A stretch of 64,000 nucleotides of DNA from Elysia crispata (GCA_033675545.1 JAWDGP010007172.1:227501-291500); one strand, 5' to 3'; positions 49,701-62,683 are shown, counted from the first letter of the stretch. Notes: generated by a model not told the origin, from the sequence alone. Numbers and translations are program-made.

Positions 49701-52700
49701 ATTTCCTGGTACAACTTAGGCCAGTCCCAGCATAGGTCTGCAGCATCTGTCCTAGCTCGCATGGTGCAAACGAACACACTAAATTCTGTGTACCTTAGCA
49801 GCGTCACACTGTAGGCCCAGCCTGCTCACAGACCTGTCAGACGGCCTATTCAACAGTGTCGAAAAATACGCCAAGCATGTCCGGTGCGAGCTAGGTCAGA
49901 TGCTACAGAGCTACGCTGGGACAGGCCTTACCTGTTAAAATCAAACTATTGACAACCCAAAAAGATTTTTGCAGTTCTTAGAATTTTGTTTAAGTTTTCC
50001 ACTGAATTCATGCAATATGTAATCACATTCTCCAACAATGTTCAGTTTAATAAAGAAAATTGTGAAAAAAAAACTTTTTTTTCGAGAGACGGAGTATAGA
50101 ACTTATAAAGAAAAAAAAATTTTTGCGGATTGAGAAGGCAGTTTTAAAGAGAAAAAAAAATTGATTGATTGAGTGTTAGAAACCTGTATATATATCTACT
50201 AGGCTTTCAACCATCAGGCTTCACAAGCTGATGTAACTTTCAAACCTACGAACTCCCACAAGCCAGTGCACCTCTTGGCACTTTTTGCAGGAATCTTTAG
50301 CTTCTATCATTTTAGCTGATAAATCCTCGGATCCCACGAAACTTTCTAATAAATAAACAACTTTTACGATGTTTTTGCATAATCAATCAATGATCATTGG
50401 AGCCAAACGGTTAAGGTTTCATCTGAAATCCAATTTGCCAAAGTAACTTATAGTTATTAGGCCCATTAAAGCCAAAGTTTTTTTTCCTAGCTTTGACCAA
50501 CAACTTTCTTATCTGGCATCCTTACCCTTTCTTCTCAAAGGCCATGATCAGCTCTCTTGTTTTTTCTACATCAAACTCGCATGTCCGTGCAGCAATAATG
50601 ACGACGCTTGGGTCACTGTTTGGGAACTCTCCTTTGAGCTGGTTCATAACTGTTGTAGGAAAAGAGAAAGGCCGACTAGACATCATCAAAAATGAATTCT
50701 GGTTAATGATTTCAATGAAGTCAATTTTTCTCTTCAGTATTCTACAGAGAAAAAGAAAAGAAAAAAAAAAACTCTGTACATTAAAATAACAAAAAAAGCT
50801 GTGACTAAGAGCCACAGTAAAACCTTTCAGTGGACATTTTCACAAATTTAAGAACTTCAAGAACTTTTGAGCCTGTCATAACAAGATTGAGCAAGTCAGA
50901 GAAACAATCCCATGGAGAACCCTTGTTTTCATATTGTAACAGTGAAAGGGTGTGTTAGAAGAGATGCTACAGATTTACTTGTGCAATAAACAGATTCTTC
51001 AGTGGTATTCTGCTTAAAATTTGCAATGATAAACACCAATATGTGATATTTGTTCCCATCTTTTCATATAAAACTGATGGGACAGTTTTTTGTAAGTCTG
51101 GGTCGAGTACAAACAATGAAGTGGAAAGGGGGAGGATAGAGAGGGAGGGGGGAAATGTAAGGCAGAATGTTCTCTCAAGACCCAAAATATTCAACTTTCT
51201 TTTCTCAAAATCAAATTCTCTCCCTCAGATCCATTTTGATGACCCTCCATCTTCCTGTACATCGATGTGCACAACCTCACTGGCTTTTTCACTTGATTTT
51301 TTGAGAGAAAGCCCAATGTTTACCCAAAGCTGGGGATGAAAATTCTAAAAAAAAAATTCCTTGCCAATCAAGCTGACATATTCTGCCTTCAGACTATGAC
51401 TTCTAATCTGTCTCAATTTTCTTATTTTCTTTAATTTTGTTGTTGTTTTCAAACCTTCAACTGAGGTTTTGTGATCTGTATAATCTTTTGGCAGCTTTAT
51501 GACATGAGGGATTCAATAATTTTTTTCCCTCCAAGCCTAGAGAATAAAAAGGAATCAGGCTAGAAAGGAATTAAGTTGCATTAAAAAAGAAAACCTAAAG
51601 AAACCCATGACTTTTTTTCCCTCCGGGAAGAAAAAAAAATTAAAAAAAAAAAGATAAGGAAAAAAACTTTGTGACCCACTTCTGGCTTTTTCAGCATCTG
51701 AGACTTCCCTTTTTGGCGTGGCGGTGGCAGAGGCAACCTGGGGTTTTGGCTGCTGCTGCTGCTTGGTTGGTGAGGCCCCTTGACTTGCCTTCCGTGTTGG
51801 CGATACAGCCCTGGTGTTTGGATGGGAGTTACAGCTATGTCAGACAACAGCAAAGTTTAATTTCTGAAGTCTTTTCTCCTATTTCAAGAGAGTTATTTAG
51901 TCTTCTACATCTGATTTAATAAAAGGAAAACAGTATAAAAACCATAATGTGAAAAAGACTTAAAATCTTCAATCAGCCTTGATGTACCTCAAACAGGTTT
52001 GGGTGATAGACCGCCCCACTTCCTGGAGAAAAGGAATGACCATTGACTACTGATCACCCATGATCCCATATCGAGAATGTAAGATAGATTTCAAGGTGTT
52101 TGATAATATCAGAACCACTTTCTAGTGTCTGCTTGAGAGGAAGCACCACATGCACAGTTCATTTTGTGAATCTTCTCTTTCAGCCGTTTTTCTGCACCCA
52201 TCTGTAGCCTCATGCTTTGAGCTTCCTCTCCTCAATGTCTCACCTAGTCACTATCTTCCCCTCACAGGCCTTGTGGCTGTAGTTTCTGTTGGGTTAGATT
52301 TGCTCAACAACTAACCAGTCAGTAAAAAAAAAAGACCACTAACTTTTACCTTTTTCTTTCCTTTTATACTTTTTCCTTCTTTTTTTCAAGATATTACTTT
52401 GTGAAATTTGCGGGCCAGCTAAGCAGTACCAAAGCAAAAGGTTGTGGGATAAAATCTAAAACTTTTTTTTTATAAAATAATTCCCTCAAGACAGAATTCA
52501 GATTGAGTCTGAGGTAAGCAGCCTCACCTGACAGAGACAGTCGAGACCGAATGTCCAGCGCCAGATGATGATGATGATGATGATGGTTTAACAGCAAAGC
52601 CCAGATTTCTCATTTCCTGACGGGTGCGAACTTCATTGTTCTGGCATCTGTCCAATGAAATGAAGCAAAAAGCAACAATCATTATGATTATACTCATTGT

Positions 52701-55700
52701 TTATGTCACCTTGCCTTATAAGACGCTCTCGAAAAGTCATTGATTAGTAAAAACGATACCTTAAAGAATGAGGTCCGAAACTCATCCGCCACGACTGGTT
52801 TGCTTCAACACCAATCAAAGAGATAACCTTTAGATCTCAGGGAGGCAACTTTTAACACAAAAACATCTTCCACATGAGGAAAAATATGTAATATTTTGAT
52901 AAATCAACTGAGAAAGATCTTTGGGAAAGAGCATTTACGTACAATTGGCAATTAATTACAATAATTAATGTAATATTGCACAACCCCTTAATGACCTTGG
53001 GTAAATTAAGACTTTACGGTAAGACCAGCTAAAGCATAATTGCAGGTTCTGCCAACAAGTAATAAGAACTCAAGTTCCTCTTCTAAATTCAGAATTTTTT
53101 TGTTTTTGTTGTTTACAGAACATAATAAATTTAAAGGAAAAAAAAAGGAATCTTGAAAAGTTAGTACTCTTAAACTGGTAGATCTGTTTGAAAAAAAAAC
53201 TCACGATGAGAGCATGTCAGATATTAGTTCTCTCGTTGCTGCTGGGAACTCAGCCTGCAACTTCTGCACAATGGTCTCAGGGTTAATTAGACTGGACTCT
53301 CCCTAGAAAAGAACATCAGCAAAAATGTTGAGAGCAATTTTGTTTTAAGAAGCGTAAGTGTATCTTCAGACCAGAATTTTAAAATGTATATATATATTCA
53401 AACCAAGCATTACGCAGACCGTAGGAAAGTTATCATGCTACATTTGATTTTTGTTTCTAAACAGAAAGGAGAATGAAACATTTGACTTGTATTTTCAGTC
53501 TTTTTACTTTTTACTTTAAAAATTTCTATTACAACATAAAGAGTCTTGAGCTAAATAAACTGAAAGTTTCGCAGTCATAGTCAAAACATTTCTAACTTTC
53601 AGATATAATTTTGACATTTTCAGTCTTTTTACTTTTTTAATTTAAAAATTTCTATTACAACATAAAGAGTCTTGAGCTAAACAAATTGAAAGTTTTGCAG
53701 CCAAAGCATTTCTAACTTTCAGATATAATTTTTAAAAAAAATTAAGTGTGATTCAGAGGGTTAATGAATATAGAGTAAAAAATTTTTTTCAATGAAACCT
53801 GAGTGAACTGCCTAATGCCAGTGAAAGTTGAGAGTTCAATAAACGTTTACTCAGTCAGATGTGCGTTGCTTCAAAGCTGCTTTGTTCCATCTCCAATTTC
53901 CCTAAAATTATCATTAACATGCTCAATATTTCTCTCACATTCTATTTTTAGAGCTGACAAAATAAATAAGCAAAAGACACTCTCTCTGCAGAGATACAAA
54001 CACTTTTCAAAGAAGTTTTAATATGTGGAAAGAAACATAGATTCAAATGTTCGAACGCAATTTTCTCAAAAGTGTGAAAACTGGAGACGGAACAAAGCAA
54101 ATCTTGGGCGAAGTGTGGCTTAAGGCCAACATAATTTTGCATTGAAAATATATCAGTTATTATTAGGCCTAATCTACTGCAAATAATCTACACTCCTGCG
54201 CAGTAGAGGTACTTCCAGATTAAGTCACTGGAAATATTTCAAGCATTGGACAGTTTGTACACTGTAATCAAAAGCTCTCTTATCATTCTCTCCCCACCCC
54301 TCTAAACCATTAAAAAAAAACCAAGCAAGAAAAAAATTAAGCAAAGGTTAGGCATCACACCCACGTTGATCTTTAACCCTGGGTAAAGCTTAAAATGGGT
54401 AAAAATAAAAGCAAGACAAGGAATCTGGCAAGACTACATCTACACTATAAAAAGCAAACAACACCAACACCTGTACCTATAGGTAAAATTCATTTCTCAA
54501 TATCCAATATTGTTTTAAAACCATCAGCAAATAATAAAAAAAAAAATTAGAGAAATATTTGTACTTGGAGTACAGAGTGGGGTACAAATCAACAAAATAA
54601 TTCAGTGTTTACTTTTGCTATTTTAAATTCATCTTTACCCAAACTCTGGTTTAAGGTAAGAAACAAAATTATAGGCATCGACTGAACTCCTATTCCGCCC
54701 ATAGTATGGAAGATTTGTTGATATTCTACAACATTAAATCTCCATTCAACCAATTGTAAAGGAGATTTGTTGATATTCTACAACACTAAATCTCCAATCA
54801 ACCAATTGTAAAGGAGATTTGTTGATATTCTACAACACTAAATCTCCAATCAACCAATTGTAAATGAGATTTGTTGATATTCTACAACACTAAATCTCCA
54901 ATCAACCAATTGTAAATGAGATTTGTTGATATTCTATAACACTAAATCTCAAATCAACCAATTGTAAAGGAGATTTGTTGATATTCTACAACACTAAATC
55001 TCAAATCAACCAATTGTAAAGGAGATTTGTTGATATTCTACAACACTAAATCTCAAATCAATCAATTGTAAAGGAGATTTGTTGATATTCTTTTACACTA
55101 AACTCCTAACCTATTTTCCTAGAGATTTTTACATATTCAACGACACCAAACACCCATTCAGCCCAAAGCACTGGAGATTGTTGATTTTCTACAACTCCAA
55201 TTTACATTACAAGAGATTGAGTTTTACATGAAGCAAAAAAAACAAAAAAACAATGCCATGGATCTGATTTTTTTTTTTTTAATTCTTTTCACTCACTTGC
55301 AATGAGAATTCAAAGAGATTTCCTAACAATTGTTTCTCTTTCTTTGCATGAATTTATTTCATCTCGTTTCCATCTCTACACTTTTTACTGGACTCTGGAT
55401 TTGTTTTATCACCGTTATGAGATTTGGTACGAAGCATTATAATAAAATTTTGGCTGGGAGAAGGTTTTGGTTCTGATAGAATGAACAGATCGCAAGTGTC
55501 GTGTCAGTAGTTACTTGAGATTGTCGTAGCTGAGCTCGCTGGTCTCCGCTCGCCGGGGTTCTGAAATCTCGCATCTGGAGTGATTCATACGTGGGGGAGT
55601 ACCTTCTTCTCGTGCCCGATTGTTTCAGCGACTGGCAACATACAATGCATGGTTTCACTCGGAAGGTTAGTATTGGGGCTTATGGTATCACACACTTGGC

Positions 55701-58700
55701 GATTCACAACAGATTGATATATTTAATTTACAACTAAAAGACTACAAAACCACCACAGAGTACAGTGTTACACATGCCACAATGGAAAGAGCTACTTGTA
55801 TGCTATACATAAATCTCACAGACAAATAAAAGGCCAACAAAAACTCATTTCTTAATCAGTTTTAGTGAAGTTATCATTTTCGAAATTAATTTATATCATC
55901 TAGAGCTGAAAAGTAGAAGTAAAATATTTTTTGTCACGATAGAAAGCCAATTTTCAATTTTCATTGTCTTGAAGTCCCTCTCTGCCTCTCTACTCTAAAT
56001 ATTAGAACATCAAAATGAAACGCCTGATTTTGTTGTAAACAGTTTTTTAATAATGCAACACCAATAAAAAAAAAAAAGGTGCCTGTTGAGAAGTTAAAAA
56101 ATACATAATTTCAAATCTAATCATTTGTCTGACAAAAACTATTACTTACATGAATTAAAACTTTCTGATAAAAATCTTTCCCATATCACATATTCCATAC
56201 CGTATGAAGTTCTCAGTGAGACAAGCATAAAACTCATCACAACAATGCCCACACAGACAACAAACACATGCACTAAGCAATATACAGGATTCAGCTTGAA
56301 TAAATGAAATGTTAAAACCACTTTGCTTTCATTCAAAGCTCTGAATAACTTAAGGGCATTTTCAAAGCTTTAGGTTTCACCCTTAAAAAATATCTTTACC
56401 ATGCAGTTTTGATAAGATTTTTCCGCACACAAGATTATTTTCAAGAGTTTATTCTTTGAAAACTGCTTCTTTGAATGAAAGCAAAACTGAAGAGGATAGT
56501 AAGCAACTACAAGTCAATCTGAAATGTTGCACATAAACCACAAGAAGAAAAACTGCAAAATCCACTCATGTGAAAAGAATAGAGAACTTTAAACATAAGA
56601 AAAGAAGACACTGGTTATGAGCAAATAAAAGGGAGTTGCATTTTGTTTAACTTTAATTGAGGAAAGCAAAGGCAGTTTCTGAAGCAAGAGGGTACAAATT
56701 CACTGTGGAGATTTTATGATGCATCTCTTAGATGCTTTGCTAGACTGAATGTATCAATGTAGAAATAGAAGAAAAAATATCACTACAATTTGCATAAGTT
56801 TGTTACTGTATGTTTTATTTGTAAAGAAATTCTAAGGAAATTGAGACTGAGTTTCAGCTTGATCCCTTAGTGCCAGAACTACAATCTCTTGTCAAATGAA
56901 CCTAACGCAACTCCTTAACTTCTATAACCATACTATAAAAGAAAGAAAATAGCATATAAAAGACAGAAACTAGGATATAAAAGCTTTTCTCTGAGTGACA
57001 GTCAGTAAAAGGAAGTTATTCTGAAAATTTATCGCAGGGGTTAACATTTTTTTAGTAAGAGAAAATAGAAGTTAGAAAGTCCACACAAGTCTTATGCCTC
57101 AAAAATTTACCTTAATACATAATGGCCTTTTGTTATTTAATTCCAAAAGCAATTTTTTCCTACCAAAGTACCTCTCTTCTTACCTAACATTAATATATGT
57201 TAAGATTCAGTGTGGTTTTATAACAATCACTGACTAATTAAAGTTATGAGTGCAGATCTGCTCCAGACACCAGATATATAATAAATATCGATGTGCATGA
57301 GAGAGAGAGAGATATACACGGTGAAGCAGCAACTACAGTTTCCTTACCGTTGCAGCAGCAGCAGCTGTTGGCCTTGATTCAGCGGCAGTAGATTTTTGGA
57401 ATCTCGGGTCCTCCCATTGCGTGGTCTTTGTTTGATGATTGATGAAAAAACTAGAAATTTTGATACAAATAAGATTTGCTTGAAATGTGAACTGAGAAGG
57501 AAAGGAAACAAACAGTGCAGACAAGTCCAGTACATCTGGAAAACATGTCTGTAAAAACTTATATTTTAATTGAAGAGAATCAGAAAAACAACAGGACAAA
57601 CTAGTTATATAACTTGAAAGAAATTGGGATTATTCTAGTTAAAAGTTTTAAAAAAAATCAAAACAAGATCTTGTTACCCTGACCTCAGCAATACTTCCCG
57701 TTACTGAGGCTATCATGCTAAAATTTTGGCTTGTTTTCTTTTTTTTTTTTATTTCCCCCATTTAAAACTAATATAAATTGAATCTAATAACTTTGATAAG
57801 GTGAAGAATTTTCTCAAAAGGAGATTTTTAAGTTTGTGGATTTGCTTTTGAAGAGGCTCTAGCTCCAAGTGTCACCCAGAAGCTTTGGGGATGTAACAGT
57901 ATAGTAAGTATTTTCAGACCACTTCAACAATTCTAAATCCTCTTCATAATCATATTTTGTTAAAAAACAAAAACCTATCAGATTTTCAAAATTAACATAC
58001 AACAAACTCACAATCCCATATATCCTAATTGAAGCAACTAAAACAGATATATACAATGAACTAAAACAGATATATATGAAAGATATTGGTTGAAAGAGGT
58101 AAAGAGTGAAGTGGGAGGAATAGAAAAAAATGATGACAAGCGTTTGCATAAACATCACTAGATATAAATAAAGCTATATCCTAAAATCTTTATTTCATAT
58201 GATGCCAGCTTTTCAATGACTATTGCGCTATCCACTCTGGTGACACACAATTCAGACTACCATTTGTTATATCTCAAACTGTTTGAAGCTCAAATGCAAA
58301 CGACTCTTCAGTAACCATTCTATGAACATATGTCATGGGGTTGAGGCTTTCTCAGGCAATTTCATAATCTGTTCTTTCGAGGAGAAAAATGTTATTCACA
58401 TTGTATGATTCATTAAACTTGCAAATGATGTTGAAATATCAACCACCCAGCTTTTTTTTTTTTTTCAGCAGGTGAAGCACAGCTTAAGAATTAAATTCCC
58501 TCCCATTTTCTGCTGTCTATTCTTTTACAAATTTCATATATGTATTTCTTATTCTAATGACTTCAAATGATGGGGACTTATCTGGTCACGCACTTATATG
58601 AGCAATTCTCAGGAGGTGAACCCTAAAGTGTTACACTAGACCTGAAAAATTTTTTTTGTCTCTCTTTGTCTCAAAATTGTTCAATATCATTAGAGAAAGG

Positions 58701-61188
58701 TGTGAATTTATTGAAAAAAAAAAGATTTGGAGATACTTTTTGAAAATATTTTTGTGTAATGCTTGGTTTTCATCACCATATAATGATCTCCCGGACGTTA
58801 CTGATGAAAGAAAAGATTCAAATTTAGCCACCTTAGAAGCAAAAAATTCATACCCTTAACACCTAGAGTGAAAAAAATATATGTTATTATACATTAAAAA
58901 TAAGATGATTGAAAAGAAAGACTCATATTTTATGGTAGTTAATGAATTCAAATTGTGTCATCATAACATCCAGTAAAACTTCATCCAGAATTTTTTTTGT
59001 TTGCAGCTTTTATAATTATTTACACTTAATTTTAAGCTGACTGCATTTGATTCCTAAGAGTTACAGTCTAATACATCTACAGTGTTTAGGGTGTTAAAAA
59101 TTAATCAATTTGCATTTTGTCTTTCCTGGTGTTACCATGGCACAATTTTCTGTCATTGTAACATCTGGAAGATTGTGAAGAACTTGATAGTGTGCAAATT
59201 GTTGCAAATAATTATCAAACTTAAAGGCATGCACCAATCAATTTACATAACTTAGGATTGAAGAACAGTTGAAGATGGGCACAGAAATAGTCTTATATAC
59301 TGGTTTTTATTAATACATCTTGATCTTCTCAACGTTACTGATGACATGAAACGATTGAAGCTTAGCTACTTTATAAGCAAAACAAACCACACCATTATTA
59401 CTTTGAATTATAAAATATAATAATTGAATAGCAAAACTCATAATTAATGGTGTAATGGATTTCAATTTTTGACATTGTAACATCGGGAAGAACTTGTTCC
59501 AGAATTTTGTGTTTGGAGCCTTTAAACTTATTTACAGTTGCGTAAGTCGGCTGCATTTTGATTCCTCACCAAGAGCTAGAGTCTAATGGATCTACAGTAT
59601 TGATAAGGAGTGCAAAAATGAGTACACATTTTGTTCTTTCCGGTGTTACAGTGACATAATGTCTGTCATTGTAACGTTGGGAAGAACTTGTACCAGAATT
59701 TTGTGTTTGCAGCTTTTAAATAGATTTAGACTTCAATTATAAACTGCCTCCATTGTTGGTTCCTCATCAAGAGCTAGAGTCTAGAGTGTCTACAATGTTG
59801 ATAAAGATTCAACAAACCTATCTGCGAAAATAATGTTCTTCCAGATGTTACAGTGACATAATTTGTTGTCATTGTAACACCATTGTTGTAAATAATAATC
59901 AACCTGAAACTAAGTTGAAAACTTTTCCCAACCTAAAACTAAGAAATAGTTGAAATTAGAGTTTATAAGCTCATAAGAAATGAGAGTAATCGACCTATTT
60001 GTGTCACCATAACGTCCAGAAAAACCATATTAATGCCCTGTCTTTATTATTCGTTGCCAACATGCTTAGATTAATCTCAAAATTAAAACGATTAAATCTT
60101 TTAAAATAAGTACTTCAAACAATAGTGTTCAAAACGGCTGTTCAGATTTATATGGGGCCTTAAATGCTTCTGGACCTTATGGCCAGGGACTTTTTTTTCT
60201 GGACGTTATCCTACGATGACGATAACAGAAATGGAAATGAATGGCTACTTTTACTATTGAGACTAGTGTAGAATAAAGATGGTTTTACTGGAAGAAAGAG
60301 GTCATTTCCGGTGACCTTGACAACAATGGTTTAGTCCAGAAAGTGAAATTAACAAGGAACAAAGTATATTCTGGACATTATAGTATGACATGAAATGACC
60401 TAGTTTGTTTTCAGAGACCCAATCAGATTTAAGAGTTTGCATTCACCCTGATTATTGTAGAGAAGTGAATTCTGTTTTTAGCACTCTTCTCTGTTCAAGC
60501 ATGTAGCAAGCTAGCTAGCCTTTTATAACAGCTGATATGCTCTGCTTAAAATAGGCCTCAAAGACATAGGGTATAACGTTCAAAAGCACATATTAAAGAT
60601 TAGATTTTGTGCTCTCTGTTAGCTCCGTTTTTTAAGTGAAAAGCTACTGTATGGCGAAAAAAAAATGAAAAAAAAATACGGGTTTTACAAACATAGCGGG
60701 GCACTTTATTAAAAAAAACTCTAAAAAAAATACCAGTATTTCATTTGACGATTTTTATTGACGAAATGGTAACTGATTTAATACAAAACTGAACAGAATT
60801 AAATTATGTGGTTTTAAAGGTACACCAAACTATACCTGCTATCTCATCAACATGTGCTTGGAAGAATGCATTAACATTTTTATTAGAAAAAAAAACAAGC
60901 ATGAAATCATCCTACTAAGCTACTATTGGCCTTTTGAGAATTGCTCATACAGCAATACAGAAGCTAAAAGCTGTACTTAGCTTATTCAGTATGAACAGCA
61001 ACCCATACATGTGAGAATTTGAACTATCAGCAGTATTATAAATAATACATTATTTACATTATCAGCAAGTAATGTAATTCAAATACTACAGAAAAAACTT
61101 ACTAGGTATGCTGGCCTGGATCAAACTTTGCCTCCCAACCATGGGGAAGGGGAGGAACCCATTTGGGAGCCTTCCAATTTGACTGCAT
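37709..61188 (-). CDS. Gene D: WW-domain protein with two CUE/UBA-like segments (12 coding exons, 473 aa)
   Basis: CDS exons in order: 61188-61103, 57450-57348, 55631-55515, 53302-53205, 52647-52528, 51834-51680, 50649-50526, 49571-49540, 48624-48510, 48174-48046, 44497-44348 and 37901-37709 (TAG). Every junction keeps phase and the total is 1422 nt. Residues 13-47 form a complete WW domain: PLPHGWEAKF, YFFIN and TKTTQWEDPRF carry both signature Trp and the closing Pro. Two helical segments with CUE/UBA spacing follow: TIVQKLQAEFPAAT to NLGF (about 112-148) and MNQLKGEFPNSDPSV to LIMAF (about 227-262). Between and after them are Ser/Gln-rich linkers. The C terminus repeats GPN-x-x-L and GPD-x-S-L. 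A WW domain binds Pro-rich ligands and CUE/UBA folds often bind ubiquitin, so a ubiquitin-linked adaptor is inferred; I do not recognise a named orthologue. Upstream non-coding exons were not resolved. Confidence 0.72.
38095..44005. repeat. 29-bp satellite, about 200 copies, in the last intron of gene D
   Basis: Tandem 29-bp units built on CACAGTCAATTATCAAGTGT followed by CTGGACAAG or CTCCACAAG. Diagnostic variants are AAGTGT/ATGTGT, CTGG/CTCC, and CAAG/CAGG/CAAA. GG-type units dominate at about 38100-39240 and 42600-43130; CC-type units dominate at about 39240-42550 and 43130-44000. A rare block with AAGGGCAGTCAATTATCCAG recurs near 39695, 40073, 40421 and 41262, at spacings of 13, 12 and 29 units, showing higher-order duplication. 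Because 29 is not divisible by 3, one frame reads all three phases in turn, giving stop-free ORFs up to about 750 codons. Stops arise only where CAGTCAATT mutates to CAGTGAATT or CAGTAAATT. These ORFs are not genes. Confidence 0.97.
44785..44905 (+). mobile_element. tRNA-derived SINE-like element
   Basis: GCGTAGTGGCATATTGGTA (A-box-like) is followed by GATGGTTCTAATCCCACC (B-box-like) about 60 bp on, as in tRNA-derived SINEs. It lies inside an intron of gene D, antisense to it. Confidence 0.6.
45165..45935. repeat. ~90-bp minisatellite made of two 45-bp halves
   Basis: Alternating half-units contain GCATGTTCATGTTATAAAGA and ACATGTTCATGTCATAAACA, each followed by GTTGTGTGACAGAACYAT or GGTAGAATGACAGAA. 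The dimer repeats about eight times. ORFs on both strands (Cys-Tyr-Lys or Asn-Met-Leu patterns) follow from the period, which is a multiple of 3. The array is intronic in gene D. Confidence 0.88.
45936..47351. other. Intronic AT-rich sequence of gene D
   Basis: Many A-rich tracts; no exon recognised between the minisatellite and the optional exon at 47352-47447. Confidence 0.4.
47352..47447 (-). other. Possible alternative exon of gene D
   Basis: A 96-nt segment with acceptor GACTAG| and a weak donor |GTCACA. Its entry and exit phases match exons 10 and 11, so inclusion would add 32 residues (SGASCCPREEHTDRN...) without shifting the frame. If the donor is not used, the frame stops at 47333 and gives a short alternative C terminus. 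The weak donor keeps confidence low. Confidence 0.3.
48930..49055 (-). mobile_element. tRNA-derived SINE
   Basis: The minus strand reads CACCAGATAGCTCAGTTGGT AGAGCACC, a clear tRNA 5' half with A box. It continues to GAGGTCCAGAGATCCTATCC in the B-box position. The anticodon arm and acceptor stem do not fold as a real tRNA, so this is called a SINE in an intron of gene D, on the same strand as the gene. Confidence 0.65.
49719..49927. mobile_element. PIF/Harbinger-like MITE with TTA target duplication
   Basis: A 209-bp element whose ends are inverted repeats of about 43 bp: left GGCCAGTCCCAGCATAGGTC, right (opposite strand) GGCCTGTCCCAGCGTAGCTC, continuing through TAGCATCTGACCTAGCTCGC-type sequence. 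It is flanked by TTA on both sides (49716-49718 and 49928-49930). The 3-bp TTA duplication and GG-start ends are typical of PIF/Harbinger elements. No transposase is encoded. Confidence 0.78.
53494..53735. repeat. Two-copy direct duplication (~125 bp)
   Basis: TTTTCAGTCTTTTTACTTTT through AACATAAAGAGTCTTGAGCT and TTTCTAACTTTCAGATATAA appears twice in direct order, about 121-124 bp apart, in an intron of gene D. The two copies differ by a few substitutions and small deletions. Confidence 0.88.
54705..55190. repeat. 52-bp minisatellite, about eight copies
   Basis: Units GGAGATTTGTTGATATTCTA + CAACACTAAATCTCCAATCA + ACCAATTGTAAA, starting at 54761, 54813 and so on with a 52-bp step. The distal copies after 55090 are increasingly diverged. 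It is intronic in gene D. The unit is unrelated in sequence to the 52-bp array at 7.6-8.1 kb. Confidence 0.93.
58740..60085. repeat. Degenerate long-unit repeat block
   Basis: Several words recur at irregular distances: GAACTTGTACCAGAATTTTGTG/ACTTCATCCAGAATTTTTTT with TTTGCAGCTTTTA (58980, 59500, 59690); AGAGCTAGAGTCTAATGGAT variants (59055, 59570, 59775); TGTCATTGTAACATCTGGAAG variants (59150, 59470, 59660, 59865); and CGTTACTGATGA with CTTAGCTACTTTATAAGC (58797, 59333). This fits a long, old tandem or nested duplication in the first coding intron of gene D. Confidence 0.65.
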
Positions 61189-61223
61189 TGTTTACCACAG
61201 GTCGTGAGGCTGTTAATCTAAGC

Positions 61224-62680
61224 CTAAAATTTGAAAGAAACAATAAAATACACACAAACACACACATATGTATATATATATGCTTTTTGGTTGTTCTCCA
61301 ACGAACATTTATCTTGTAAGAGTCACTTCTGCCTTTGATTTCTCCACCATTCATTATTTTTGTTGTGTGTCTTGAAGTATAAATCATGCAGCCCTTAAAG
61401 TAAAATCTATTCATTATAAATCATTATCACTTACAGTTCAAGGGTTGAGTACTTCCACTTAAGGATATTGTGATCAGATTTATTTAATTTCATGAAACAA
61501 AAGGATTACTGATTTTGATACAGTCATAAGGGTGCAAGGAAGGCCTGTCTAAGTGTCCTGCAAGTTTAGATTAACTAGAGGAAGTGACACTTGTAACTGG
61601 TCATCTGAGAGAACCTCAGTTAAAATTAGATTCTTTTAATCAAGAAGTTGCAAATAATGGACAGATTTTTGATAAAACAAAAAGAAGCTCTGCTGAAGAC
61701 AACAATTAAAAAGTTTAAAAGGTGTGTTTAAACTGGTCATGATAAAATTGAAAGCAATAAAGATTGCGGATTTGCGCTGGGTATGCGCACAATCAAACAA
61801 GATTTTCATTTTAGAATGAACAAGTTCTTGAAAATGTTAAAAAAAAGCAAACAAAATTGACAAGCAGGCAATTATAAGAAAAATATATCAGGATCTATAT
61901 TCCAACCAAACATCTCTAGAGTCAAAATCAGATGGACTTTTTTGTATGAAACATGAATTCTCTCCGACAACATCTTAACTCTTGATCTAAGTCAAAAGGG
62001 TATCACATTGCACTTAAAACTGGATCTATTGCCTAAAACAAAGGAAAAAGGAAGTAAATGAAACATGATTCTTGTAAATCTTCAAAATTTGGACAATAAT
62101 TGTTTAAAGATAAAAAAATATCTTTTCCTGCATAGCTTGATAAAAAAATTATTGAATTTTTCAAATTTCACAGATCTCTTTATCTCCACACTCATGCATC
62201 CAAGGTTGCATCTTTAAAAGTCTTGCTTGTTCTTCTGCATTCACTGGAAGGGTTTTCCTTTTTTTTTTTTACATTCATCTAGATTAGGCCTAGATCTGGA
62301 AAATCAAAATCATACATGTAGTAGTACTAGACTAGTACTGTGTGAGATATATAGACTTTGCAATGATGTCTCTTGACTTCCATGTAACAGTGTAGCTAAT
62401 GGATTTAGAGGTTGAACTAAGTCTAAATCTATATAAGTAAAACAAAATTTGATGTAGAATCTACATCTAGACTAGATCTATCTTTCATGTAGACTAGGGT
62501 GGGTACATGAAGAATATTTTTTTTTTATCAGGGGCAAGTAATAGATATAGATCTAGAATCTAGATTTATATAAAACTATAACGTTCATGACCTTACTGGC
62601 CTGTACAAAACCTTACAATCTTGCCTAGCAGATTAGATATATATATCTCCAGTTTTGATCAAAAGTTGCGAAAGTGAACG
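61224..62680. other. 5' flank of gene D (coding start at 61188)
   Basis: The acceptor at 61224-61225 implies at least one upstream non-coding exon of gene D in this region or beyond. I could not fix its position. AGATCT/TCTAGA palindromes cluster at about 62280-62580. Confidence 0.4.
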
Positions 62681-62683
62681 GGT

